Positions 17,444 to 26,004 of a stretch of 59,210 nt of DNA are shown here, one piece after another. The DNA comes from an uncultured Verrucomicrobiota bacterium (GTDB lineage Bacteria; Verrucomicrobiota; Kiritimatiellia; RFP12; UBA1067): assembly GCA_947305775.1 (NCBI GenBank), contig CAMZEN010000001.1:67852-127061 (forward strand), written 5' to 3'. The notes below the pieces were generated by a model. It saw only the letters and a program-made list of their open reading frames with translations. It had not been told where the DNA came from and did no database searches. The position numbers were made by a program, and so were the translations under genes. How positions within the stretch are numbered: position 1 is the first letter of the stretch; every line of letters begins with the position of its first letter.

Positions 17444-17767
17444 ATGCCGTGTGAAATTAAAAAGGAAGGCAACCTGCTTACGGTGTCGCTTAGCGGGCGG
17501 TTTGTGGCAAGCATAGCACCGTCGGTGAGGGATGACATCCTCAGCCAGATGTCCGAAGGCGTAAACGTGTTGTTCGACTTGAGCAAGATGGTGCATATCG
17601 ACTCAAGCGGGCTTGGCGTTCTCGTGCAGGTGCTGCAGAAAGCCAAGGCGGAGGGCGGCAAGGTCGTTCTTGCTGCGCTTCAGCCTGCGCCGAAGATCGT
17701 GTTCGACATCACAAAGGTGAGCCGCGTGTTCGATATCGTGCCAACTGTCGCCGACGCGAAGTTCTGA
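17444..17767 (+). CDS. STAS-domain anti-anti-sigma factor
   Basis: A 107-residue SpoIIAA/RsbV-type protein. The phosphorylation loop is HIDSSGLGVL with S54 (or S55) the expected target; the fold is otherwise typical (LTVSLSGRF at the start, FDITKVSRVFDIVPT at the end). AAGGAG lies 11 bp upstream of ATG. In HsbR-HsbA and SypE-SypA systems such a protein is the substrate of a receiver-controlled kinase/phosphatase, and the matching enzyme is encoded at 12803. Its downstream partner (sigma, anti-sigma or a cyclase) is not in the window. Location inside the polysaccharide locus argues for control of synthesis. Confidence 0.88.
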   Translation: MPCEIKKEGNLLTVSLSGRFVASIAPSVRDDILSQMSEGVNVLFDLSKMVHIDSSGLGVLVQVLQKAKAEGGKVVLAALQPAPKIVFDITKVSRVFDIVPTVADAKF

Positions 17768-17772
17768 GTGTC

Positions 17773-20700
17773 ATGCGAATGATGAAAAGCCTAGGGGCGG
17801 CTTTCGTTGCCTTTTTCTGCGTTTCTGTCGCGCACGCCGAGGCCGTAAGGGTCGCGGAGTGCGTCAGGGACCCCGCCCTAGACTATTGGGCAGCGTCGGA
17901 CAACAGGTTCTGCACGCTAATAATGGATGAGGTCTTCAAGAGCGCAGGCGTCGAGAAGATCTCCGTTCCCTTCGGTGAAGACGGCCGAATTGACGATGAG
18001 AACACGGATGTGATCTGTTCGGCCTTCCGTACACCCAGGCTTGTCGAGAACTACAATTTCTCGATGCAGCCTATAGGTCGAATGCACTATGCCCTCTACG
18101 CCTCGCCAGCAAGGGCAATGTCGATGATAACCACGAAGATAACGGACTGGCCAAGCCTTGTCGTCGGCTATTCGCCCGTTTCGCAAGGCCAGAGCGACGA
18201 ACGCGAACGTTACTTCGAGCAAGCCGGACTTTCGCCAAGGTATTTGGAGTTTGCAACCAGCGCAGGCGCGGTAGAGGCTCTCGCAAACGGCGATATAGAC
18301 GTGCTGTTTCTCTTCACGCCGTTCGGGAAGCGACCGGAGGGGGTCGTTGAGATCGTGCCCATAGGCGACAAGGTCGTGCACTTCGCCGTCCGTAAAGACA
18401 AACCCGATCTGCTTGCGAGGCTGAACAAGTCGTTTCGCGACCTTTACATCGACCGCATCGACATGTTCGACGAGTTGCGTGAGCAGCTTCTTGGTGTGCG
18501 CCGTCCCCACAACCGTGTGCGTGTCGCCGCATATCAGCGAGGGGGAGTGTTCGAGGTCGACGGCAACGGCACTCGCTACGGTCCGCTGAACGATTGGCTC
18601 AAGACCATATGCGGGCATACGCGCTGGATGCTCGATTTCGTATACGGCGGCTACGACGAAAGCCTTGAGGACGTGCGCAAAGGCCGTCTCGACATAGTTG
18701 GCGGAATAGGCTTTTCGCCGGAGCGCCGCAAGGAATATCTTTTTCCGCACACTCCGATAGGAATGCTGAGAGGCTACCTTTGGGCCAAGCCCGGCAGCCC
18801 ATACAAGCCGGGCGAGCCGAGTACGTGGCGGGGCATGAAGGTGGGACTGCTTTCAAAGACGGTAAGCTCGGAGAGGGCAAAGCGCCAGTTCAATGCGGAA
18901 AGGATCGGCGTAACCTACAAGGAGTACACGACCGACAAGGCCATGCTCGACGCCTACTTCAATGGGGAGGTTGACGCCTGCGTGGATGTAGACCAGCCGG
19001 CCCTTGCCAATGAGGTGGCGCTTCACATTTACATTGCGCATCCAGTATACATATGCACCGCAAAGAATCGCGAGGACATATTCGACGAGCTTGAGGTGGC
19101 GTTCGAGGAGATATGCGACGACTTCCCTAAATACCAGAGGATGATCGCCGAGCACCATTACGGAACGCGCGACAACATGGCGGCCCTTTCCATAAAAGAG
19201 GTAGACTGGCTTTCGCAGCGCGTCAAGGAATCAAAGCCAGTTGTAATAGACTTCTCGCCGTGGCCGTTCGAGATCTTCGACGAAGAGGGCAAGCCAAAAG
19301 GATTTGTGGCGAAGTTTCTGGAAGAGCTGTCGGACAAGACAGGACTGAAGTTCATTCCTGCTGCGCAGACGGACGTTCGTACGGCGGAGGCCAGGTTCAT
19401 GCGCGGCGACTCCGAGTTGTGGATTCCGTATCCGGCAAGCAACGGATCGGCCGTATATGGCGCGGTGTCGGTGTTTTCTCTGCCGGTTCCGCAGAACGTG
19501 GCGACATGGTTCGGCGTAAAGGACTTAAGTCTCGACTTCGAGCTTTTCGCCAGAAGGAACGTTCCGGAGGATCTCTTATCCATAATCGGCAAGGTTGCAT
19601 CCGACATCGAACCTTCTCGTCTGCAGGAGATGTTCGTGGAGTCCATAGCTGAAGAGAATGTTATTCACCGAGTGTTTGGGCTTACGCAGGATGAACTGGT
19701 ATCGCTTGCGACCAAGATAGCCCTCGGAATCCTTTTGTTCATTGCCGTTTTCGGCATTGTGATGGGTGTGCTGTTGAAGCATCAGGCCAATCGCGCCAAT
19801 GAGGCTGCGGCCGAAGCCGAGGATCACGCCAAGGCTAAGACCAGGTTCCTCGCGATGATGTCGCATGAGCTTCGCACTCCGCTGAATGCCGTGATAGGCT
19901 TCGCCGAGTTCATTTCGCGCAACGATCCCGACGAGGAGCGCAAAAAAGAGTATGTGCAAGGGATACTCTTGAGCTCCCATGCGCTTCTTGAGCTTATAAA
20001 CGACATTCTCGATCTTTCAAAGCTCGAGGCCGGCGCCATGCATATGCGCTCCGGTGTGTGCAACATGAGTCAGCTTTTGCGCGAGCTGCCGGCGATATTC
20101 GGCTACCATGCCCGCAAGCACGGGGTGCAGCTGGTTGTCGATGCGCCTGGCGAAGACGATCTTCCGACGGTGCGTCTTTCGCAGCAGGGCATTCGTCAGA
20201 TAATGATAAACCTTGTCGGCAATGCCGCAAAATTCACAGACGCCGGCGAAATCAAGATTCTCGTCAGGTGGTTCGGCGACACCAACACTCTGCACATTGA
20301 GATCAGCGACACCGGTTGCGGAATGTCCGAGCAGAAGCTCGCCAGACTGTTCGATCCGTTCGTGCAGGACATCTCAAGCCGCATGAAAGCGAGTTCCAGC
20401 GAGATGAAGGGCACCGGTCTGGGACTGCCGATAGTTAAGCGAATGGTAGACGCCGCAAACGGCACTATAACGGCCACCAGCGTCGTCGGGAAGGGTACTA
20501 AGTTCATCATAGATATTCCGAACCTCGAGGTCGTCGAAGGCATGCCCGCGTCGGTGAAGTCCGCAGAGAAGGCGATGCGCATGGCACCCGTGCCGGAGCG
20601 TGCGCTTGTCGTGGACGACATGGCGATGAACCGCAAGATACTCGGCATACACCTCAGCAATCTGAAGGTGAAGGACGTCCGGTATGCCGAGAACGGCGTG

Positions 20701-20946
20701 AAGGCTCTTGAGATCATGAAGGAGTGGTTGCCCGACGTGGTGCTGACCGACATGTGGATGCCGGAGATGGACGGCACCCAGCTGGCGGAGGCGATGCGAA
20801 GGGACAGGCGCCTCGCAGAGATACCGATCGTGGCCGTCACCGCCGACGTGGATGTGGGCTCGACCTACGACATGAGCCTTTTCGCAAAGGTAATCGCGAA
20901 GCCGGTGACTGGTGACAAGATAAAGGTACTCTTTGGGGTTGACTGA
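17773..20946 (+). CDS. Hybrid histidine kinase with three periplasmic-binding sensor domains
   Basis: It opens with a signal peptide (SLGAAFVAFFCVSVAHAEA). Three SBP_bac_3-like ligand-binding domains follow, at about 25-240, 245-470 and 480-640; the third is shortened. After one transmembrane helix (about 650-675) come a HisKA domain with H698 in MMSHELRTPLNAVIGF, a HATPase (NLVGNAAKFT, DTGCGMSE, GTGLGLPIVKRM) and a C-terminal receiver with D993 in LTDMWMPEMDG. Tandem Venus-flytrap sensors are known from BvgS/EvgS kinases; three in one chain is less usual. It lies 5 bp after the STAS gene and 1 bp before a glycosyltransferase gene, so it is transcribed with the pathway. It lacks its own HPt. 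Ligand unknown. Confidence 0.9.
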   Translation: MRMMKSLGAAFVAFFCVSVAHAEAVRVAECVRDPALDYWAASDNRFCTLIMDEVFKSAGVEKISVPFGEDGRIDDENTDVICSAFRTPRLVENYNFSMQPIGRMHYALYASPARAMSMITTKITDWPSLVVGYSPVSQGQSDERERYFEQAGLSPRYLEFATSAGAVEALANGDIDVLFLFTPFGKRPEGVVEIVPIGDKVVHFAVRKDKPDLLARLNKSFRDLYIDRIDMFDELREQLLGVRRPHNRVRVAAYQRGGVFEVDGNGTRYGPLNDWLKTICGHTRWMLDFVYGGYDESLEDVRKGRLDIVGGIGFSPERRKEYLFPHTPIGMLRGYLWAKPGSPYKPGEPSTWRGMKVGLLSKTVSSERAKRQFNAERIGVTYKEYTTDKAMLDAYFNGEVDACVDVDQPALANEVALHIYIAHPVYICTAKNREDIFDELEVAFEEICDDFPKYQRMIAEHHYGTRDNMAALSIKEVDWLSQRVKESKPVVIDFSPWPFEIFDEEGKPKGFVAKFLEELSDKTGLKFIPAAQTDVRTAEARFMRGDSELWIPYPASNGSAVYGAVSVFSLPVPQNVATWFGVKDLSLDFELFARRNVPEDLLSIIGKVASDIEPSRLQEMFVESIAEENVIHRVFGLTQDELVSLATKIALGILLFIAVFGIVMGVLLKHQANRANEAAAEAEDHAKAKTRFLAMMSHELRTPLNAVIGFAEFISRNDPDEERKKEYVQGILLSSHALLELINDILDLSKLEAGAMHMRSGVCNMSQLLRELPAIFGYHARKHGVQLVVDAPGEDDLPTVRLSQQGIRQIMINLVGNAAKFTDAGEIKILVRWFGDTNTLHIEISDTGCGMSEQKLARLFDPFVQDISSRMKASSSEMKGTGLGLPIVKRMVDAANGTITATSVVGKGTKFIIDIPNLEVVEGMPASVKSAEKAMRMAPVPERALVVDDMAMNRKILGIHLSNLKVKDVRYAENGVKALEIMKEWLPDVVLTDMWMPEMDGTQLAEAMRRDRRLAEIPIVAVTADVDVGSTYDMSLFAKVIAKPVTGDKIKVLFGVD

Positions 20947-20947
20947 C

Positions 20948-22765
20948 ATGAAACTGCTAGTGTCCTGCATACCATACGATAGCGGAAAGAGCGGCATTTC
21001 CGTATACGTGCGCGAGGTCGTGGCCGCGCTTGAGGCGCAGGGCCATCAGCTTACGCTGTTGAGACGACCCGACGGCAATCCCATATTCAGCATGCTGTGG
21101 CATCTTTTCGTGCTGCCTTTCTGGATCGCGGCGCACAAGCGCGACTTCGACGGTTTCGTGATATGTGCGGCCAACCGCCGAGTATGCGCATGGTATCCTC
21201 TGCCGACCACAGCGACGATCCACGACCTTGCGAACTTCCACATACCCGGCAAATACTCAAGGTTGAGGATGTTCTACCTAGCGCATGTTCTGCCGTTCTT
21301 CGCCAAGCGGGCGCAGAGGCTTGTCGCGGTTAGCGGCGCGACGCGCGATGACATGGTGAAGTTCTGGGGATGCCGCGAAGAGGATGTGGCCGTGCTCTAC
21401 AACGGGCTGAGCGGCGAACCCAGGAAAGTGTGCGAGGCGAAGGATTGCGGAGGTTCGATACTTTACATTTCGCGGATAGAGCATCCCGGCAAGAACCACG
21501 TTAGGCTCATAGAGGCCTACGGCAAGTTGCCGCGAGAACTAGCCAAGGCGCATCCCCTTGTGATCGCAGGAGCAGACTGGAAGGACGCCGAGGTGGTCCA
21601 TGAAGCGGCACGGCATTCGCCGAACGCCGACTTCATAAGGTTTACGGGCTTTGTGTCGAACGAGGAGATGGAGAATCTCTGGGCGGATGCCGGATACTAC
21701 GTGTTCCCGAGCCTGTTCGAAGGCTTTGGGCTTTCGCTTGTCGAGGCGATGGCACGCGGCATAACCTGCGCATGCTCCAACAACGGATCGCTCGGCGAGA
21801 TCGCGTCCGATGTGGCAATAACCTTTGATCCGTACAGTGTCGACGATATCGCGTCCGCTCTTGAAAAGCTGCTTTCCGAGCCGCCCGAAGCGAGACTTGG
21901 CAGGTCGGCTCGCGGTGTAGAGTACGTCAAGAGGTTCTCGTGGTCGGACCATGCGGCAGGCATCGTCAAGCTGATAGGGGACGAAATATCCCGCAGGAAG
22001 TCTGTTGCTAGGCTTTTTGGCATACCTGTCGCCAAGGTGACCGAGCGTGAGGCCGTGGACCGGATCGTGGAGATCGTGAAGGGCCCGCGAAAAGGACGCG
22101 CCGCGTTTGTCGCGACGTTGAACGTCGACTTCGTATCCAACGCGGTGAGCGGCTGGCCGTTTGGCGGCAACGACGAGCTTTGGGGATATCTCAGGAACGC
22201 CGATTTCGTCACGGCGGACGGCATGCCGATAGTGATGCTTTCGCGGATTTTGCGCAATTCGCTGCCGGAGCGTGTGACCGGTGCCGACCTTGTGCCTGCT
22301 CTTTGCCACCGATTTGCGGAGGAAGGCCTTTCGGTCTACGTCCTTGGCGGCGAGCAGGCGGCTCTTGATGAAGCGTTCGCAAAGATGAACATATCCGGTC
22401 TGAAGGTCGTTGGTCTGGACCCGGCTTTCGTTAAGCTCGACCAGGATCAGCCGGAGATCGTCGAGCGCATAAATGCCGCAAAGCCTGATCTTCTGTTTGT
22501 CGCGCTTGGCAATCCCAAGCAGGAGCTCTGGATGGGTCGCAACGCGGCGAAACTTGAAGTGCCCGCGATGATCGGCATAGGCGGAACGTTCAACTTCATC
22601 GCAGGTCGCGTAAAGCGCGCCCCGAAGTGGGTGCAGAAAAGCGGCATCGAATGGATATACCGCATACTGCAGGAGCCTGGCCGTCTGTGGAAACGTTATG
22701 CATACGGGCTGGTGAAGTTCTCATGGCTTTCGTTGCTGCATCTTTTCGGAGGATATAAGAAATGA
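20948..22765 (+). CDS. GT4 - WecG/TagA (GT26) glycosyltransferase fusion
   Basis: Two glycosyltransferases in one chain of 605 residues. Residues 1-360 form a GT4 retaining enzyme (SGISVYVREVVAAL start; NVLYN-like VAVLYNGLSG; FVFPS-type PSLFEGFGLSLVEAMARG with the E-x7-E). Residues about 365-605 form a WecG/TagA/CpsF domain (VATLNVDFVSNAV, ADGMPIVMLS, LFVALGNPKQELWMG, GIGGTFNFIAGRVKRAP). WecG-type enzymes usually add the second sugar to the lipid-linked primer, so the fusion may add two successive residues early in repeat-unit assembly (inference). The start is ATG 20948, 1 bp after the kinase stop. Confidence 0.88.
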   Translation: MKLLVSCIPYDSGKSGISVYVREVVAALEAQGHQLTLLRRPDGNPIFSMLWHLFVLPFWIAAHKRDFDGFVICAANRRVCAWYPLPTTATIHDLANFHIPGKYSRLRMFYLAHVLPFFAKRAQRLVAVSGATRDDMVKFWGCREEDVAVLYNGLSGEPRKVCEAKDCGGSILYISRIEHPGKNHVRLIEAYGKLPRELAKAHPLVIAGADWKDAEVVHEAARHSPNADFIRFTGFVSNEEMENLWADAGYYVFPSLFEGFGLSLVEAMARGITCACSNNGSLGEIASDVAITFDPYSVDDIASALEKLLSEPPEARLGRSARGVEYVKRFSWSDHAAGIVKLIGDEISRRKSVARLFGIPVAKVTEREAVDRIVEIVKGPRKGRAAFVATLNVDFVSNAVSGWPFGGNDELWGYLRNADFVTADGMPIVMLSRILRNSLPERVTGADLVPALCHRFAEEGLSVYVLGGEQAALDEAFAKMNISGLKVVGLDPAFVKLDQDQPEIVERINAAKPDLLFVALGNPKQELWMGRNAAKLEVPAMIGIGGTFNFIAGRVKRAPKWVQKSGIEWIYRILQEPGRLWKRYAYGLVKFSWLSLLHLFGGYKK

Positions 22766-23976
22766 GGATTGCGCATGTTCTAAGACGCATTTCGTTCGAT
22801 GACTGGGGTGGAACGGAACAAGTCGTATGGAACATAGCGAAGGCCCAGAAGTCTGCCGGACACGACGTGCGGCTCTTTGCGACCACGGCGTTGTGGAGCG
22901 GTGGCAAGGCCGGGCAGATCGAGGTCGTTGACGGCATAGAAATACTCCGTCTCAGGCCGATCTACCCGTGGTGGCCAATGCCGAAGTCCCTTGTCGACGA
23001 ACTTGACCGCAAGGGCGGCAATCCTTTCGTGCCCGGGCTTGCGCGCGCCATTTGCGAGTGGCGGCCGGACGTTATCCATTGTCATGCAATGGCAAGGATT
23101 GCGGAGCTTTGTTTGAGGACGGCGGCCAGAATCGGTGTGAAGAGTGTCGTCTCGCTGCATGGCGGCGGCGCCAATGTGCCGGAGGAGGAGGCGAAGAGCC
23201 TGAGGGCGCCGACGCGCGGCAGGCTGCCGTGGGGCAAGGCGGTTGACATTGTCATGGGCTGGACGCGTCGCGTCCCCGAGGATTTCGACGGAATAGTCTG
23301 TGTTGGAGAAGACGAGTACTTGAAGTACAAGGACAGGCATAGCCATGTGATGTTCCTGCCGAACGGCGTAGATACGCGGCTCTTTGCGGGTCAAAGGCGC
23401 GAAGATGGCATGCGGCGCACGTCGTCCGACTCGGGGCTCAAGGTTCTATGCGTAGCCAGAATCGATCGTCAGAAGAATCAGATGATGATAGTAGAAGCTC
23501 TGGCAAGGCATCCGAATATGACGGCAAGGCTTGTCGGTCCTGTCACCCAGGAGGACTATCGCGAACAGCTTGAGAGGCGTGCGGCCGAGCTTGGCGTCTC
23601 TGAACGGCTTGCCATAGTCGGCGGGCTGAAGCCCGGAAGTCCCGAACTTCTAAGGGAATATGAGTGCGCGGACGTGTTCTTGCTGCCGAGTCGTCACGAA
23701 CCGTTCGGCATCGTTGTCTTGGAGGCCTGGGCGGCTGGGCTCCCCGTGGTCGCAAGCGATGTAGGTGGACTCGGTAGACTTTGCGCGGCACATCCGGGGG
23801 CGGCTTTCACGTTCTCGTCCGGGGACCCCGAATCTTTGGATGCGGCTCTTGCGAAGGCCCAGGAGAGCATCCGTAATTCGTCCGAATCCATTCACGCGGC
23901 TGCGCTGACAGCCGCAAAACAGTATGATTGGGCGGTTCTTTCCGCTCGGCTGGTTGATTTTTTCGGCCAGATATGA
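22762..23976 (+). CDS. GT4 family glycosyltransferase
   Basis: ATG 22762 overlaps the previous stop (ATGA). This 404-residue GT-B enzyme shows the N-terminal GGTEQVVWNIAKA loop, DVIHCHAMA, LPNGVDTRLF, the start of the C-terminal Rossmann half (VLCVARIDRQKNQ) and PSRHEPFGIVVLEAWAAGLP with the donor-binding E-x7-E. It acts in the cytoplasm on the lipid-linked repeat unit. Donor and acceptor cannot be told from sequence. It ends just before a promoter that starts the Wzz-Wza segment. Confidence 0.9.
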   Translation: MRIAHVLRRISFDDWGGTEQVVWNIAKAQKSAGHDVRLFATTALWSGGKAGQIEVVDGIEILRLRPIYPWWPMPKSLVDELDRKGGNPFVPGLARAICEWRPDVIHCHAMARIAELCLRTAARIGVKSVVSLHGGGANVPEEEAKSLRAPTRGRLPWGKAVDIVMGWTRRVPEDFDGIVCVGEDEYLKYKDRHSHVMFLPNGVDTRLFAGQRREDGMRRTSSDSGLKVLCVARIDRQKNQMMIVEALARHPNMTARLVGPVTQEDYREQLERRAAELGVSERLAIVGGLKPGSPELLREYECADVFLLPSRHEPFGIVVLEAWAAGLPVVASDVGGLGRLCAAHPGAAFTFSSGDPESLDAALAKAQESIRNSSESIHAAALTAAKQYDWAVLSARLVDFFGQI

Positions 23977-23982
23977 CATAAT
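23954..23982 (+). promoter_or_regulatory. Internal promoter before the Wzz gene
   Basis: TTGATT at 23954-23959 (same -35 as at 12218), 17-bp spacer, TGA plus CATAAT at 23977-23982. It overlaps the end of the upstream glycosyltransferase gene and would start transcription near 23989, about 45 nt before the TTG at 24034. Confidence 0.5.
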
Positions 23983-24033
23983 ATCAAGGTTAATCGGCTT
24001 TCTGTGGATTGAAAATTTGGATACTTAATAGAC

Positions 24034-26004
24034 TTGGAAGATGAACTTACAGACGCCGAACGCGACCGCATGCGGCGTTTGACGACGTTGCGGAAGGTTG
24101 TGTTCGGGATCGTGCTCAGGTGGGCATGGCTTGTGGCCGTGCTTTTCGCCTTGCTTTTTGCTGTGTTTGGGGCGTATCTGTCTCTTCGCGGTGCGAAAAG
24201 CGTCGATAGATACACCGCAACGACCAAGCTTCTCTACAATCCCAGGAAAGTCGCTGACATCGAAACAATAAGCGACAAGCAGATAATGTCCATCCTTGAC
24301 CGAGCGTCGGTCAAGCGTAAGATCGGCGAAATTGTCCAGATGCCGTTTGTCGAGCGTCAGTGTCTGGCGTTCGACATGAAAATCAAGCAGGAGAAGAAGC
24401 CGACCAACCTCTTCACTCTGACGGCCGCCTCGCAGTCGTGGGAAGGGGCAGTGAAGAAGGCCAATGCCTACGCCGAGCTGCTGATCGAGGAGTATACGAC
24501 ATTCCGGTCGAAGGATCTTGAAACGTGGAAAGGCTCGCTTGCCGACCGAAGGATCGGTCTGGTGGACGAGCTGGCGTCGATAGAGGCTGAAGAGTCGGAG
24601 CTCAAGACCAAGACCGGCGTAATGTCGCCTCAAGAGGCGCTCCTTGCGATCAATTCGCTCATCTCGGACGAGCGCAAGAACGTTTCGTCGCTAGGCGTGG
24701 AACTGACAAACGAAAGTCTCCGCAAGAGCCGTCTGGAACAGCGCGTTGGCAAGGCAGGTCTCGCAATAACCGAGAACGCCAACGCAATCCGCAAGAAATC
24801 CGAGGTTATCTCCGCTGTGGACAAGGAGCTTGCCGGATTGCGCGAGAAGTATACCGACATAAACCCCAAGGTTGTAGGCAAGCTGCTTGAGCGCGAGCAG
24901 CACATGGTCGAGCTCATGGAATTCCTGAAGTTGAAGGGCGTGGAGGACCTCGACATCGAGAATCTCGATCAGATGGAGCGGACCGCGGCCGAGCTCGCCG
25001 ACTGCATAACACGGATGGCGGCGATCAATGAGAGGAAGCGTGCGGTAGAGCAGGAAATCAAAGACAACATGGAGAAGGCGTCTGAACTAGCTTCGATGAT
25101 TCCTGCGTTCGAAGGGCTTCAGACACGTCGTGCCGACGTTGTGTCTTCAATACGCGAGTTGGATGAAAAGGTCAACAACATCACATATGCGATCGGCACG
25201 TTAAGGAACGACCTGCGTCAGATTGAGAAGACTGGCGGCGCTGGCGACAACGGTCCCTTTGGCGCGAAGCAGGTAGGTTTGGCCGTAGCCGGCGCCGGCG
25301 CTATCTCGTTTGTGGTGCTCCTTTGGGTCGTTGCGTTGGAGATGATATTCGGGCGTCTCAGGGGCGGACGTGAGATTTCGGCATACGACGACGTGTCGTT
25401 CCTCGGTTCCCTGCCAGCGCCGGGCGTAGTGCCCGAGGACGAGGACCGCGAGGTTATGGGCGTGGTAGCGCTAAAGATGTTCCTTGCGGCGAAGTCGTCG
25501 AAGGTGTCGCTCGTGTGCAAGCTCCCTGGCGCCGATATGCGCAGAGACTTTGTGCAGGCGGTGGCGTCGACCGCTCTGATGTCGGGCGTTGACTGTTTTG
25601 TCATGGATATCGTCTCAGGGGTGAACTTCGTGCCGCCGGAAGGTGCGGAGCAGATGATCGGCGCAGTCCGCAGCGGTTCCCACGGATGGTTCCCTACCGT
25701 AAACCGATTTGTGATGGCTCCAACCGAGCTGCAGATACTTCAGGCCGATCTGGAATCGCTAAAGGAATCCTACGGCAACATATTTGTCCGGATGGAGGGT
25801 GGCGTTCGAGCAGGCGGGACGTTCTTCGACCAGCTCCTTGGAATCTGCGACGCAGTGATTCTCGTTGTGGGTGAGCGCGGAACGCCCCGTTCGGCGTTCT
25901 CATATGTGAGGCGGCATGTGTCGTCGGCCGGCAGGCCGGTCATGGCGATGGCTACCGACGCTTCGGCCAAGACCGTGCGGCACGAAATGGAGGCGCGGTT
26001 GTGA
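24034..26004 (+). CDS. Wzz-type polysaccharide co-polymerase with degenerate kinase-like domain
   Basis: The architecture is Wzz/PCP-2: transmembrane helix at about 23-50, long periplasmic coiled-coil region (about 110-400), second helix at about 408-433. A cytoplasmic domain of about 200 residues follows. It sits where a BY-kinase (CpsD/Wzc ATPase) would be, but I find no Walker A: the expected GxxGxGKS/T position reads CKLPGADMRRDF. A Walker-B-like strand remains (DAVILVVGERG). It probably controls chain length without tyrosine-kinase activity. The start is uncertain: TTG 24034 (with no clear ribosome site) or ATG 24070. The stop overlaps the Wza GTG start (GTGA). Confidence 0.85.
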   Translation: MEDELTDAERDRMRRLTTLRKVVFGIVLRWAWLVAVLFALLFAVFGAYLSLRGAKSVDRYTATTKLLYNPRKVADIETISDKQIMSILDRASVKRKIGEIVQMPFVERQCLAFDMKIKQEKKPTNLFTLTAASQSWEGAVKKANAYAELLIEEYTTFRSKDLETWKGSLADRRIGLVDELASIEAEESELKTKTGVMSPQEALLAINSLISDERKNVSSLGVELTNESLRKSRLEQRVGKAGLAITENANAIRKKSEVISAVDKELAGLREKYTDINPKVVGKLLEREQHMVELMEFLKLKGVEDLDIENLDQMERTAAELADCITRMAAINERKRAVEQEIKDNMEKASELASMIPAFEGLQTRRADVVSSIRELDEKVNNITYAIGTLRNDLRQIEKTGGAGDNGPFGAKQVGLAVAGAGAISFVVLLWVVALEMIFGRLRGGREISAYDDVSFLGSLPAPGVVPEDEDREVMGVVALKMFLAAKSSKVSLVCKLPGADMRRDFVQAVASTALMSGVDCFVMDIVSGVNFVPPEGAEQMIGAVRSGSHGWFPTVNRFVMAPTELQILQADLESLKESYGNIFVRMEGGVRAGGTFFDQLLGICDAVILVVGERGTPRSAFSYVRRHVSSAGRPVMAMATDASAKTVRHEMEARL

